Below are positions 31,215 through 39,151 of a stretch of 41,092 nucleotides of DNA, piece by piece. Source of the DNA: Chthoniobacterales bacterium (GTDB lineage: Bacteria; Verrucomicrobiota; Verrucomicrobiia; Chthoniobacterales; UBA10450); assembly GCA_025929155.1 (NCBI GenBank), contig JAICMR010000008.1:1-41092 (forward strand), read 5' to 3'. Below the pieces are notes generated by a model. It saw only the letters and a list, made by a program, of their open reading frames with translations, was not told the DNA's origin and searched no databases. Both the position numbers and the translations under genes were made by a program. Within the stretch, counting starts at the first letter, position 1; every line of letters begins with the position of its first letter.

Positions 31215-31262
31215 AGCGAAAAGGCGCAAACGCTTTTTTGCAAAAGCGCTGCGCCTCTCGCT
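31215..31262 (-). other. stem-loop just downstream of rplL
   Basis: Arms AGCGAAAAGGCGCA (31215-31228) and TGCGCCTCTCGCT (31250-31262), with inner CGCTTTT/AAAAGCG pairing, form a long imperfect hairpin 10 bases past the rplL stop. There is no T-tract, so a processing or stabilising structure is more likely than a terminator. No gene is seen in 30978-31271. Confidence 0.6.
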
Positions 31263-31271
31263 GAACGCCGA

Positions 31272-31661
31272 CTATTGAATCTCGACTTTGGCGCCAGCCG
31301 TTTCGACTTTTTTCTTGATCTCTTCGGCTTCTTCCTTAGTCACGCCTTCCTTTAGCGTCTTGGGCGCACCCTCGACGAGCGCCTTGGCTTCCGCCAGCCC
31401 AAGTCCAGGGACAGCGGCTCGAACTTCCTTGATCACGCCGATTTTGTTCGAGCCCATTTCCTTGAGGATGACGTCAAAAGTCGTCTTCTCTTCGGCTGCC
31501 GGAGCCGCCGCACCGCCACCGCCACCGCCGCCCGGAGCGGCCATCGCGACAGGAGCGGCTGCGCTTACGCCCCATTTCTCTTCGAGTTGCTTCACCAGTC
31601 CGGCAACTTCCAGAACGGTCAGGCCGCTGAGTTGCTCCACGATTGCATTTGTATCTGCCAT
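31272..31661 (-). CDS. rplL: 50S ribosomal protein L7/L12
   Basis: A 129-aa stalk protein that recruits translational GTPases to the ribosome. The N-terminal dimerisation helices ([20 protein letters not shown]) are followed by a Gly/Ala-rich hinge ([17 protein letters not shown], about 42-58) and the globular C-terminal domain. That domain has [20 protein letters not shown] and [20 protein letters not shown], which contact elongation factors. The length and order after rplJ are standard, but the gap from rplJ is wide (215 bp) and contains a hairpin. Confidence 0.97.
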   Translation of the reverse strand: MADTNAIVEQLSGLTVLEVAGLVKQLEEKWGVSAAAPVAMAAPGGGGGGGAAAPAAEEKTTFDVILKEMGSNKIGVIKEVRAAVPGLGLAEAKALVEGAPKTLKEGVTKEEAEEIKKKVETAGAKVEIQ

Positions 31662-31784
31662 TTTCTTTTCCTCCGATTGCCGCTCCCGGAAGCCTCCAGG
31701 AAATTACGATCGACAGCCGCCAATCCGGACAGTTGTTGTTGTTAGCTCCCCGCCAATCGCGGAGGGGAGAAATTTTTCATGAAT

Positions 31785-31842
31785 CAGGAAAACAGGAAGA
31801 AGGATTTCTGCCCTTGAGCGTTTCGCCGTTTCTGTTTTCCTG
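31785..31842 (-). other. long hairpin in the rplJ-rplL spacer
   Basis: Perfect 11-bp arms CAGGAAAACAG (31785-31795) and CTGTTTTCCTG (31832-31842) flank a 36-base loop. A second smaller stem, CTCCCC/GGGGAG, lies at 31746-31769. Both lie in the transcribed rplJ-rplL leader (31662-31876), where no gene is seen. They may be a processing site or a dispersed repeat. Confidence 0.6.
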
Positions 31843-31876
31843 CTTTCTTGCTTTCCTTATTAAATTTTTCCGGTCG

Positions 31877-32410
31877 TTAGGCTGCGGCTTCCACCGGCTT
31901 GCCTTCCTTGTCGGCTTTCGCCTGCAAAAGTCGCGCGAGCGACGCGCCCGGTTCGTTCAAAGTACGCACCAGTTTCGTCGCCGGTGCCAAGAGCACGCCC
32001 AGCAATTGCGCGAGCAGTTGTTCGCGCGGCGGCAGATCGGCCAGCGATTCCACTTCCGCCGTCGAAAGAATGCTCTTGTCGACAACCCCAACTTTAAGCG
32101 TCGCGATCTTAAATTCGGCTGCGAAAGATTTCAGCACCTTCGCGACCGGCGCGACATCGCTTTTACCGGTAACGACAGCGGTCTGGCCGCTCAACTCTTT
32201 CGCCACGTCCGGCAATCCGCTCGCGGTCATGGCGCGTTTCAGGAAGCTGTTTTTGACCACGTGCACTTCTGCTCCCGCGGGCGCGAGGCGGTTCCGCAGC
32301 TCGCCAAATTGATCCACCTTCATCCGCTGGTAATCGGTCACCAGCAGAAAGGGCGAGCTGTTTAACTTCTCGGAAAGATCCGCAACGATATCGGCTTTTT
32401 CAGGTCTCAT
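31877..32410 (-). CDS. rplJ: 50S ribosomal protein L10
   Basis: A 177-aa L10, the base of the ribosomal stalk that binds 23S rRNA and L7/L12 dimers. It starts MRPEKADIVADLSEKLNSSP. The core contains RNRLAPAGAEVHVVKNSFLK and the C-terminal L12-binding helix is LVRTLNEPGASLARLLQAKA. It follows rplA by 12 bp, so the two are co-transcribed. L10 with L12 commonly represses its own operon by binding the leader RNA in other bacteria, but no specific leader site was identified here. The motif TCGTTAGGC overlaps the stop region. Confidence 0.97.
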   Translation of the reverse strand: MRPEKADIVADLSEKLNSSPFLLVTDYQRMKVDQFGELRNRLAPAGAEVHVVKNSFLKRAMTASGLPDVAKELSGQTAVVTGKSDVAPVAKVLKSFAAEFKIATLKVGVVDKSILSTAEVESLADLPPREQLLAQLLGVLLAPATKLVRTLNEPGASLARLLQAKADKEGKPVEAAA

Positions 32411-32422
32411 GGTGTGAAGAAT

Positions 32423-33124
32423 TCAGATGCTAAGATAAGGCGAGGGATCAACCGGCACACCCGGAGACATCGTCGCCGCCAGGGAAATCCCTTCAACAAA
32501 GCGGCCCTTCGCCGTCGGCGGCCGCGCCTTGATGACCGCTTCGATGATAGCCGTCCCGTTCTCGACCAGCTGGTTTTCCGCAAAGGAAAATTTGCCAACC
32601 GGCACCGCGACATTGCCATTCTTGTCGAGTTTGAATTCGACGCGGCCGGCTTTCACTTCCTGCACCGCTTTTGCGGTGTCGTCGGTCACCGTGCCGGTTT
32701 TCGGGTTCGGCATCAGGCCGCGTGGACCGAGAACCTTTCCAAGTTTCCGGACCTCCGCCATCGCCGCTGGAGTCGCGATCGCGACATCAAAATCCTGAAA
32801 ACCTTCCTGGCATTTCCGGATCAAATCCTCGAACCCGACATATTCTGCCCCAGCATTTTTCGCTGCAGTGGCCGCTGCGCCTTGCGCAAAAACCAGCACA
32901 CGCACCTGTTTGCCGCTGCCGTGTGGGAGCGGGCAGGTGCCGCGCACCATCTGGTCAGATTGTTTCGGGTCGACTCCGAGCCGGAACGACATCGTGACCG
33001 TCTGGTCGAACTTTGTCGGCGGGAGTTTCTTCAACGTCGAAACGGCGTCGGAAAAGCTGTAGGTCTTGTCGCGATCCACCAGCTCAGCGGCGGCGCGGTA
33101 ACGTTTGCTGCGATTTTTTTGCAT
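32423..33124 (-). CDS. rplA: 50S ribosomal protein L1
   Basis: A 233-aa L1. It binds 23S rRNA at the E-site stalk and in many bacteria represses its own operon. It begins [40 protein letters not shown] and [20 protein letters not shown] are the usual N-terminal signatures, [21 protein letters not shown] is the conserved central segment, and [20 protein letters not shown] lies near the C-terminus. It normally follows rplK directly. Here transaldolase and a transporter relic intervene, and it has its own promoter at 33203-33230. Confidence 0.97.
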   Translation of the reverse strand: MQKNRSKRYRAAAELVDRDKTYSFSDAVSTLKKLPPTKFDQTVTMSFRLGVDPKQSDQMVRGTCPLPHGSGKQVRVLVFAQGAAATAAKNAGAEYVGFEDLIRKCQEGFQDFDVAIATPAAMAEVRKLGKVLGPRGLMPNPKTGTVTDDTAKAVQEVKAGRVEFKLDKNGNVAVPVGKFSFAENQLVENGTAIIEAVIKARPPTAKGRFVEGISLAATMSPGVPVDPSPYLSI

Positions 33125-33202
33125 GATGATTTCAGTTCCAGCGAGCGTGGACGCTCTCCTGATTGCATTTCCTCCCGCCGAACAACACCGGCGGGGACGC
33201 GT

Positions 33203-33230
33203 AAATTAGCCGGCCGCTTCGCGATGTCAA
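33203..33230 (-). promoter_or_regulatory. sigma70-like promoter for rplA-rplJ-rplL(-rpoBC)
   Basis: On the - strand TTGACA (33230-33225) is separated by 16 bases from TAATTT (33208-33203), which is close to consensus. The leader to the rplA start is about 75-80 bases and contains a CCCGCC/GGCGGG hairpin near 33170-33195, a possible regulatory site. The rest of the 33125-33387 gap shows no gene. Confidence 0.7.
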
Positions 33231-33387
33231 AAGTCAATTTACTGCTTCCGGCGGTTCCGACTCGCAGCGCCTGACCGTCCATTCCATGCAGTGCCGGCAA
33301 ATTGTTTGCCGACGAGATCGACGTTTAGGTCGCCGCCGCGATTGAAGCCGACCAACGCGAACCTGGAAACCGCGATCGTTGGCGCTG

Positions 33388-34383
33388 CTACAACTTGCTC
33401 GCGACGAGCTTTTCCAGCTTCATGATGTCGGCTGCAAACTTTCGAATGCCCTCACCAGTTTTCTCCGTTGCCATCGCATCATCGTTCAGCAGGTAGCGGA
33501 ACTTTTTCTCGTCGAGTTCAAGACGCTGCACGTCCGCCTTTTTCGCCTTCACAGGGTCCAGTTTCCGCTCGATCTTTTCGTTCGAGCCCGAAAGTTTCTC
33601 GAGCAACTCCGGACTGATGGTGAGCAGATCACAACCGGCCAGCTCCAGGATTTGCCCGGTGTTGCGGAAGCTCGCGCCCATTACTTCCGTCTCGTAGCCG
33701 AAATGCTTGTAGTAGGTGTAAATCTCCTGCACCGATTTCACTCCGGGATCTTCCGCGCCGGTATAATCGCGTTTGTTCGCCGCTTTGAACCAATCGTAGA
33801 TCCGACCCACAAAAGGCGAGATGAGCTGCACTTTCGCCTCCGCCGAACGCACCGCCTGCGGAAGCGAGAAGAGCAGCGTCATATTGCAGCGGATGTCTTC
33901 CTTCTCCAGTTGCTCGGCGGCGTTGATCCCTTCCCACGTAGAGGCAACCTTGATCAGGACCCGCTTCCGATCGATCCCCTGTTTTTCGTAGAGCTCGATC
34001 AGGTGCCGGGCTTTTTTGATCGAGCCTTGCGTGTCGAAGGAAAGACGCGCATCCGTCTCGGTCGAGACGCGACCCGGCACGATTTCGAGAATTTCGCAGC
34101 CAAATTTCACGAGCAAGCCGTCGATGATGTCCTCGATCTGCGCGGCGCCGCTCAGCCCGCTGCTCTTGCGATCAGCGATCACCTCATCGAGCAAAGGCGC
34201 GTATTCCTCCTTCTGGACTGCGGCGAAGATGAGGCTGGGATTCGTCGTCGCATCCTCCGGCTTGAATTCCTTGATGGTCTGGAAATCGCCCGTGTCGGAA
34301 ACGACTTTGGTGAATTTCCTCAGCTGCTCAAGCTGACTGATTTTGGTTCCGGCTTTCTTTTCTTCGGCTACGGCTGTGCTCAT
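33388..34383 (-). CDS. tal: transaldolase (class 1)
   Basis: A 331-aa transaldolase of the TalB type. It moves a dihydroxyacetone unit between sugar phosphates in the non-oxidative pentose phosphate pathway. [11 protein letters not shown] (about 46-55) is the first signature. The Schiff-base lysine is K145 in [12 protein letters not shown], and [17 protein letters not shown] then [12 protein letters not shown] follow. Length is typical once a ~13-residue N-terminal extension is allowed for. Its position between rplK and rplA, same strand as both, is unusual and splits the L11-L1 operon. No other pentose phosphate gene is adjacent. Confidence 0.96.
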   Translation of the reverse strand: MSTAVAEEKKAGTKISQLEQLRKFTKVVSDTGDFQTIKEFKPEDATTNPSLIFAAVQKEEYAPLLDEVIADRKSSGLSGAAQIEDIIDGLLVKFGCEILEIVPGRVSTETDARLSFDTQGSIKKARHLIELYEKQGIDRKRVLIKVASTWEGINAAEQLEKEDIRCNMTLLFSLPQAVRSAEAKVQLISPFVGRIYDWFKAANKRDYTGAEDPGVKSVQEIYTYYKHFGYETEVMGASFRNTGQILELAGCDLLTISPELLEKLSGSNEKIERKLDPVKAKKADVQRLELDEKKFRYLLNDDAMATEKTGEGIRKFAADIMKLEKLVASKL

Positions 34384-34600
34384 GAAAAAGTTTACGCTCC
34401 GCCTGCGCGAACGCCAATGTAAAACTCGGCCCGATGGAGCTGGCAGCGACCGCGCGGTTGATGGTTTGCCAGTGACCGTTCACCTCTTGTGGTGTCACTC
34501 TTCAGTTTTCACTGCTCGAGTTTGTAGCGTCCTTCTTCTTCCCTTCCGGTTCCCTAACTTCCATCCCGAGCTCAGCTGTTTTCAGATTTCAGTCTTCCCC

Positions 34601-34984
34601 ATGCCCCCCGCCACCACTCAGCTCATCGTCGAAACCGGACATACCTGAGCGAAACTATTGGCGCGAGCTCTTCCGCTATCGAGAGCTATTTTACTTCCTT
34701 TGCTTGGCGCGATTTGCTCGTGCGTTACAGGCAAACGGTCATCGGCATTCTTTGGGCGGCGCTTCGGCCGCTCCTCACGATGACGGTATTCACCTTCGTC
34801 TTCAGCCGAATCGCGAAGCTGCCCGCTGATGGCATTCCCCTATCCAGTCATGGTTTTTGCCGCGATGCTGCCGTGGCAGCTATTTGCGACCTCGCTCAGC
34901 GAAGGGAGCCTGACTAATAATGCCAATCTCATTTCTGAGATTTATTTTCCGCGACTGATTGTGCTGGCGAGCGGGGTCACGAAG
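34601..34984 (+). pseudogene. relic of an ABC-2 polysaccharide-export permease
   Basis: Three frames must be joined to read an N-terminal ABC-2 (Wzm/TagG-like) permease. MPPATTQLIVETGHT (34601-34645) comes first. ERNYWRELFRYRELFYFL follows, then WRDLLVRYRQTVIGILWAAL with RPLLTMTVFTFVFSRIAKLP. Last is PVMVFAAMLPWQLFATSLSE with NLISEIYFPRLIVLASGVT. Homology stops about 130 residues in, and a full protein is about 270. With at least two frameshifts, an early TGA (34646-34648) and 3' truncation it is non-functional. Intact relatives export O-antigen or capsule with a Wzt-type ATPase. The remaining sequence up to 35102 and back to 34384 shows no gene. Confidence 0.85.
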
Positions 34985-35102
34985 GATCATTCCTGAGCTT
35001 CAGCTCTGGAATTTATCTGTAGCCGGCGAGCGTCGAACAGACACCAAAACCAGGAATCAGCACGAGCCGGTCTTCCGCGGCCTAACGAAAGCTGAAAGCG
35101 TC

Positions 35103-35528
35103 CTATTCGACGACTTCCAAACCCATCTGACGGGCGGTGCCGGCAATGATTTTGTATCCAGCTTCGTCAGTGCGCGAGTTCAAGTCTTTCGACTTCGTCT
35201 TCACGATCTCCATGACCTGTTTGCGCGTTACCTTGCCCACTTTGGTTTTGTTCGGCTCTTTTGAACCGGCCGCGATGCCGGCGGCTTTCTTCAGGAGAAC
35301 CGCAGCGGGCGGGCTCTTCGTGATGAAGGTAAACGACTTGTCTTTGTAAACTGTGATGACCACCGGCAAAATATCGCCCGCCTGTTTCTGGGTGGCGGCG
35401 TTAAATTCCTTGCAGAACGCCATGATATTGACTCCGCGCGGTCCAAGCGCGGTACCGACGGGAGGCGCCGGATTGGCCTGCCCGGCCGGGATCTGCAATT
35501 TGATGTGGGCGACGATTTCTTTAGCCAT
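35103..35528 (-). CDS. rplK: 50S ribosomal protein L11
   Basis: A 141-aa L11 of the GTPase-associated centre. It starts [40 protein letters not shown] is the N-terminal signature, and [15 protein letters not shown] and the C-terminal RNA-binding [10 protein letters not shown] follow. It lies 132 bp after nusG, as expected, but rplA does not follow. Downstream on the same strand come the transporter relic (opposite strand) and transaldolase. Confidence 0.97.
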   Translation of the reverse strand: MAKEIVAHIKLQIPAGQANPAPPVGTALGPRGVNIMAFCKEFNAATQKQAGDILPVVITVYKDKSFTFITKSPPAAVLLKKAAGIAAGSKEPNKTKVGKVTRKQVMEIVKTKSKDLNSRTDEAGYKIIAGTARQMGLEVVE

Positions 35529-35660
35529 GGTGAAGAGAAGTAGGAATTACTAACGGGAATATAGGAAGAGGTGGCCTTAGTAGATAGGGTAATAACTTAC
35601 AATATCTGAGCGATGAATGCCGATTTCTATCTTCATCTCCTAGTAGCCTGTGCGGTCGTC

Positions 35661-36230
35661 CTATCCGCGCTCGACTTGCCAGTATTCGAGCTCAACCGGC
35701 GTGGCGCGGCCGAAGATGGTGACGGAAACGCGCAGCTTTCCGCGTTCCGGATCAATCTCTTCAACGATGCCGCTCTGGTTTTGGAACGGGCCATCCGCAA
35801 CTTTTACTGTTTCGCCAACTTCGAAGCTGACTTTCGGCTTAACATTCTCTTCGCGCTCCCGCATCTGCGCGAGCATGCTATCAACTTCCGACGGACGCAT
35901 CGGAATTGGGCGATCTTTGGTCCCGGCAAAGCCGATCACGCCGGGAGTTTCACGGATGAAATACCACGTCCGCCCGATGAGCTGATTCTCTTCATCGAGC
36001 AGGTGCATGTTGACAATCAGATAACCAGGGAAAAATTTTCTCGTCGTCTCGCTTTTCTTGCCGCGCTTAATCTCCGACACCCGCTCGGTCGGAACGAGCA
36101 CCTCGTAAACGACGTCGCCCATCTCTTCGGTCTTGACTCGTTTCTCGATGTTGTCGCGCACCTTGTTCTCCTGCCCGGAGAGGACATGCACCACATACCA
36201 TTGATCTTTGCCAGCGAGCGCGTGAGCCAT
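35661..36230 (-). CDS. nusG: transcription termination/antitermination factor NusG
   Basis: A 189-aa NusG that binds RNA polymerase and couples transcription to Rho or the ribosome. The NGN domain (about 10-120) has WYVVHVLSGQENKVRDNIEK and KFFPGYLIVNM. The KOW domain (about 133-165) has FEVGETVKVADGPFQNQSG. It lies two bases after the secE stop, a tightly coupled pair. Length and order are standard. Confidence 0.97.
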   Translation of the reverse strand: MAHALAGKDQWYVVHVLSGQENKVRDNIEKRVKTEEMGDVVYEVLVPTERVSEIKRGKKSETTRKFFPGYLIVNMHLLDEENQLIGRTWYFIRETPGVIGFAGTKDRPIPMRPSEVDSMLAQMREREENVKPKVSFEVGETVKVADGPFQNQSGIVEEIDPERGKLRVSVTIFGRATPVELEYWQVERG

Positions 36231-36232
36231 GA

Positions 36233-36448
36233 TTACAGGCGGGTGATGAAATGAATCACGTTGATGAGGATAAAATCGAAGAGCGCGACATAGCCGCCCA
36301 GAAGGAGCATCGCGATCACGACGACAATGGTGGAGTCGGTTAACTCTTTGTAACGCTTCATCCCCTTCTGTTTCGGGTCCCAGGGCCAGGTCGCCTTATA
36401 GAGTTCGACCCGGACTTCGGAGATAAAACTTTTCGTCTTTGTAAACAT
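36233..36448 (-). CDS. secE: preprotein translocase subunit SecE
   Basis: A 71-aa single-span SecE, which clamps SecY in the inner membrane. The amphipathic segment FISEVRVELYKATWPWDPKQ is followed by one membrane helix (VVVIAMLLLGGYVALFDFIL, about 42-61). The start is preceded two bases upstream by TCGTTAGGC, so the AGG of the dispersed motif sits where a weak ribosome-binding site would be. It lies between tRNA-Trp and nusG as usual. Confidence 0.95.
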   Translation of the reverse strand: MFTKTKSFISEVRVELYKATWPWDPKQKGMKRYKELTDSTIVVVIAMLLLGGYVALFDFILINVIHFITRL

Positions 36449-36468
36449 GTGCCTAACGACTGATCCAA

Positions 36469-36541
36469 CACGCCAGGAGGGACTCGAACCCCCAACCGAC
36501 GGTTTTGGAGACCGCTACTCTACCAATTGAGCTACTGGCGT
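36469..36541 (-). tRNA. tRNA-Trp (CCA)
   Basis: The - strand reads ACGCCAG (acceptor), GCTC...GAGT D-arm, anticodon stem GCGGT-CTCCAAA-ACCGT with anticodon CCA, T-arm with GGTTCGAGTCC, then CTGGCGT closing the acceptor and G as discriminator. It lies between tuf and secE, a common bacterial position. Confidence 0.95.
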
Positions 36542-36547
36542 AATCGT

Positions 36548-36612
36548 AATCCTGCTCCTGCTCTTAATCCTGCTCCTGCTCCGCCCTACTGGATTAGGAG
36601 CATGAGCAGGAG
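36548..36612. repeat. CCTGCTCCTGCTC repeat with inverted arm
   Basis: Two direct copies of AATCCTGCTCCTGCTC (36548-36563 and 36566-36581) are followed by the inverted GAGCAGGAG (36604-36612), giving a 9-bp stem. It lies between the tuf stop and tRNA-Trp on the transcript and could mark a processing site. It resembles simple dispersed repeats rather than a gene. Confidence 0.65.
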
Positions 36613-36625
36613 AAGGAAATGCAGT

Positions 36626-37810
36626 CTAGTCGAGAATTTCGCTCACGCGACCGGCGCCGACGGTTTTGCCGCCTTCGCGAATCGCGAACCGGATGGTTTT
36701 CTCCATGGCGATCGGCGTACCGAGTTCCACTTCGACCGAGACGTTGTCGCCCGGCATGACCATCTCAACGCCCTCGGCCAGCTTTACGCTGCCGGTCACG
36801 TCGGTCGTCCGGAAGTAAAATTGCGGGCGGTAATTAGTAAAAAACGGCGTATGGCGGCCGCCTTCTTCCTTCGAGAGGACGTAAACTTCCGCCTTGAATT
36901 TGCGGTGCGGCTTGATCGTGCCTGGCTTGGCGATCACCTGGCCGCGCTCAACGTCTTCCTTCTTTACGCCGCGGAGGAGCACGCCGACGTTGTCGCCTGC
37001 ACGCGCTTCGTCGAGCAGTTTGCGGAACATTTCGATGTCGGTTGCGGTGGTCTTGGCGGTGTCTTTGATGCCGACGATTTCAACTTCCTCCATTTTCTTG
37101 AGGATCCCGCGCTCGACACGACCGGTCGCGACGGTGCCGCGGCCTTCAATATTGAACACGTCTTCCACAGGCATGAGGAACGGTTGATCAACGGGCCGCT
37201 CCGGCACCGGGATGTAGTCATCGACCGCGTTCACGAGCGCGAGAATCTGCGCTTCCTGCTCCGGATCGCCGTTGAGCGCCTTAAGCGCGCTGCCCTTGAC
37301 GATCGGAATGCTGTCGCCGGGAAATTCATACTGCGTGAGAAGATCGCGCACTTCCATCTCGACGAGGTCGAGAAGTTCGGGGTCGTCCACCATGTCCGTC
37401 TTGTTCAGGAAAACAACGATCGACGGCACGCCGACCTGACGCGCGAGCAGGATGTGCTCACGAGTCTGCGGCATTGGGCCATCCGCAGCGCTGACCACCA
37501 GGATCGCACCGTCCATCTGCGCTGCGCCGGTGATCATGTTCTTAACGTAATCGGCGTGGCCCGGGCAATCGACGTGCGCGTAGTGGCGCTTGTCGCTCTG
37601 GTATTCCACATGCGCGGTCGAGATCGTGATACCACGCTCTTTTTCTTCCGGAGCCGCGTCGATCGAATCGTAGGCGCGCGCCTGCGCAAAGCCTTTCTTC
37701 GCGAGCACAGTGGTGATCGCGGCGGTGAGCGTGGTCTTGCCGTGATCGACGTGACCAATTGTGCCGACGTTCACGTGCGGCTTTGTGCGTTCAAACTTGT
37801 CCTTAGCCAT
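36626..37810 (-). CDS. tuf: elongation factor Tu
   Basis: A 394-aa EF-Tu that delivers aminoacyl-tRNA to the ribosome. The GTPase motifs are GHVDHGKT (19-26), DCPGHADY (about 81-88), NKTD (about 136-139) and GSALKAL (about 173-179). The effector loop ERGITIS is present. Domains 2 and 3 follow ([29 protein letters not shown]). A clear AAGGAG precedes the start (37818-37823). The order tRNA-Thr, tuf, tRNA-Trp, secE, nusG is the classical arrangement. Confidence 0.98.
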   Translation of the reverse strand: MAKDKFERTKPHVNVGTIGHVDHGKTTLTAAITTVLAKKGFAQARAYDSIDAAPEEKERGITISTAHVEYQSDKRHYAHVDCPGHADYVKNMITGAAQMDGAILVVSAADGPMPQTREHILLARQVGVPSIVVFLNKTDMVDDPELLDLVEMEVRDLLTQYEFPGDSIPIVKGSALKALNGDPEQEAQILALVNAVDDYIPVPERPVDQPFLMPVEDVFNIEGRGTVATGRVERGILKKMEEVEIVGIKDTAKTTATDIEMFRKLLDEARAGDNVGVLLRGVKKEDVERGQVIAKPGTIKPHRKFKAEVYVLSKEEGGRHTPFFTNYRPQFYFRTTDVTGSVKLAEGVEMVMPGDNVSVEVELGTPIAMEKTIRFAIREGGKTVGAGRVSEILD

Positions 37811-37891
37811 CTGGAATTCTCCTTGGGTTGCTTAACTTTTTGCTGCTCTCTTTTCGTTAGGTTGATTTCGCCGGCCGCAAGCTCGCTCTGG

Positions 37892-37964
<73 letters not shown>

Positions 37965-38101
37965 CGCTGTTCATATCGAGCTCGCCCCCGCAGACGTGGG
38001 ACAAACCGGTCGCTTTCGCGTCGTTAGAAGCGAAAGTCCCAGAGCCGGTCAAATACTTGAACGACCATGGGACTTTTCCTCCTTCTCCGAAAAAGCGGGG
38101 C

Positions 38102-38129
38102 AAGCTAACCGCGCCTTCCCCCCTGTCAA
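38102..38129 (-). promoter_or_regulatory. candidate promoter for the tRNA-Thr-tuf operon
   Basis: On the - strand a perfect TTGACA (38129-38124) is followed after 16 bases by TAGCTT (38107-38102). The -35 is consensus and the -10 weak. It lies about 140 bases before the tRNA-Thr 5' end. The rest of 37965-38227 shows no gene. Confidence 0.5.
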
Positions 38130-38197
38130 AAACAATTTCTGGCAGACAATCGCCCTCTTGGCCGGCGTCGTAATTTCAGGTTCAGCAGCGGGAAAGT

Positions 38198-38226
38198 AGC
38201 CGCCAACCGGGGGTCCGCGGCGGCCA
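38198..38226 (-). terminator. possible terminator after the TPR gene
   Basis: GCCGCC...GGCGGC arms with inner CCG/CGG pairing form a GC-rich hairpin directly past the TPR stop. The following - strand sequence is only TACTTT, so the U-tract is weak. Confidence 0.45.
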
Positions 38227-38227
38227 A

Positions 38228-39124
38228 CTAGCTCTCGTCGAACGGCGTCTGTCGCGCCCGCGAGCGCAACCAGAACAGGATGGCGACAACGATGATAACG
38301 AGAATGATAACGCCGTATAAGATGTTGAGCGGCGTCAGAGCAAACGCGCTCGCGGGCACCGGCGTCGGCGTAGGAGTCGCGCTCGGCGGCGGAGGAGGAG
38401 GCGGCAGTGCAGCCTGCGCGATTTTGTTTTTCACAAACTGCAGCCGCTGTTCCGTCGCCGGGTCGCCAGGCTTGAGTTTCAGTGCCATCTCCAAATCCGG
38501 CTGCGCCTGTTCGTATTTGCCCGTCGTCACGTAAACGTCGGCGCGACGATTAAAGGCATTCAAGTCGGTCGGGTTCTTCTCGATCGCGGTGCTGTAATCT
38601 TTAAGTGCCTCGTCGAACTTTCGCTGGTGATATTCCGTCAAGCCACGCCGGTAATAGGCGTCCACGTTGTTTGGGTTCAGCTCGATCGCCTTGTTAAGAT
38701 CAGTCAACGCCGGGTCGTATTGATTCTGCGCGAGCTCGGTTTTTCCTCGCTCGAAATACGCAACGTCGTTGTCCGGCGCCATCTCGACAGCTTTCGAGAA
38801 ATCAGCCATCGCTTCCGGCATCTTGTTTGCAAGCCGGTAAACTCGCCCACGATCGAGATAAAAGCGTGGGTCTTTCACGTTCTCGTTGATCGCGAGCGTG
38901 AACTCCTTGATCGCGTCATCGTATTTGCCTTGTTGCGCCAGCTCGTTGCCTTTGTTGCCGTGCTTCGCCGCTTCCGGCGAGACGGCAAACAGCTCCCCGC
39001 TCAAGCTCAGGACTAGAATTGCCGTCGTAACCGCGACTTTGCTCAGTGACTTAGATAAATGATGCATGGGATTGATCTGGTAAGAATTACGTTTCTCCGC
39101 GATCGATTGCTTGTAATCCAGCAA
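38228..39124 (-). CDS. TPR-repeat protein with signal peptide and C-terminal membrane anchor
   Basis: A protein of up to 298 aa. I prefer the second Met (39067, giving 279 aa) because MHHLSKSLSKVAVTTAILVL then reads as a signal peptide. About five tetratricopeptide repeats follow (from about residue 50 of the long form: GNELAQQGKYDDAIKEFTLA, VYRLANKMPEAMADFSKAVE, YYRRGLTEYHQRKFDEALKD and others). A proline/threonine linker (PPPPPPPSATPTPTPVP) precedes a C-terminal helix (ILYGVIILVIIVVAILFWL) and a basic tail. The repeats would therefore face the periplasm, tethered to the inner membrane. TPRs mediate protein-protein contacts, but no partner or pathway can be named. It is probably transcribed alone. 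Confidence 0.9.
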   Translation of the reverse strand: MLDYKQSIAEKRNSYQINPMHHLSKSLSKVAVTTAILVLSLSGELFAVSPEAAKHGNKGNELAQQGKYDDAIKEFTLAINENVKDPRFYLDRGRVYRLANKMPEAMADFSKAVEMAPDNDVAYFERGKTELAQNQYDPALTDLNKAIELNPNNVDAYYRRGLTEYHQRKFDEALKDYSTAIEKNPTDLNAFNRRADVYVTTGKYEQAQPDLEMALKLKPGDPATEQRLQFVKNKIAQAALPPPPPPPSATPTPTPVPASAFALTPLNILYGVIILVIIVVAILFWLRSRARQTPFDES

Positions 39125-39151
39125 AATAAAAAAGCACCAGACTGATTATCC

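Noticed and set aside
34384-34600. Promoter for transaldolase
   Set aside because: No pair of -35/-10 hexamers with acceptable spacing could be chosen with confidence.
36548-36612. CRISPR-like direct repeats near tRNA-Trp
   Set aside because: There are only two 16-bp copies almost adjacent, with no spacers of regular length.
38016-38026. CGTTAGA near the tuf promoter counted as a motif copy
   Set aside because: The sequence is CGTTAGAA, lacking the GG of the core, so it was not counted.
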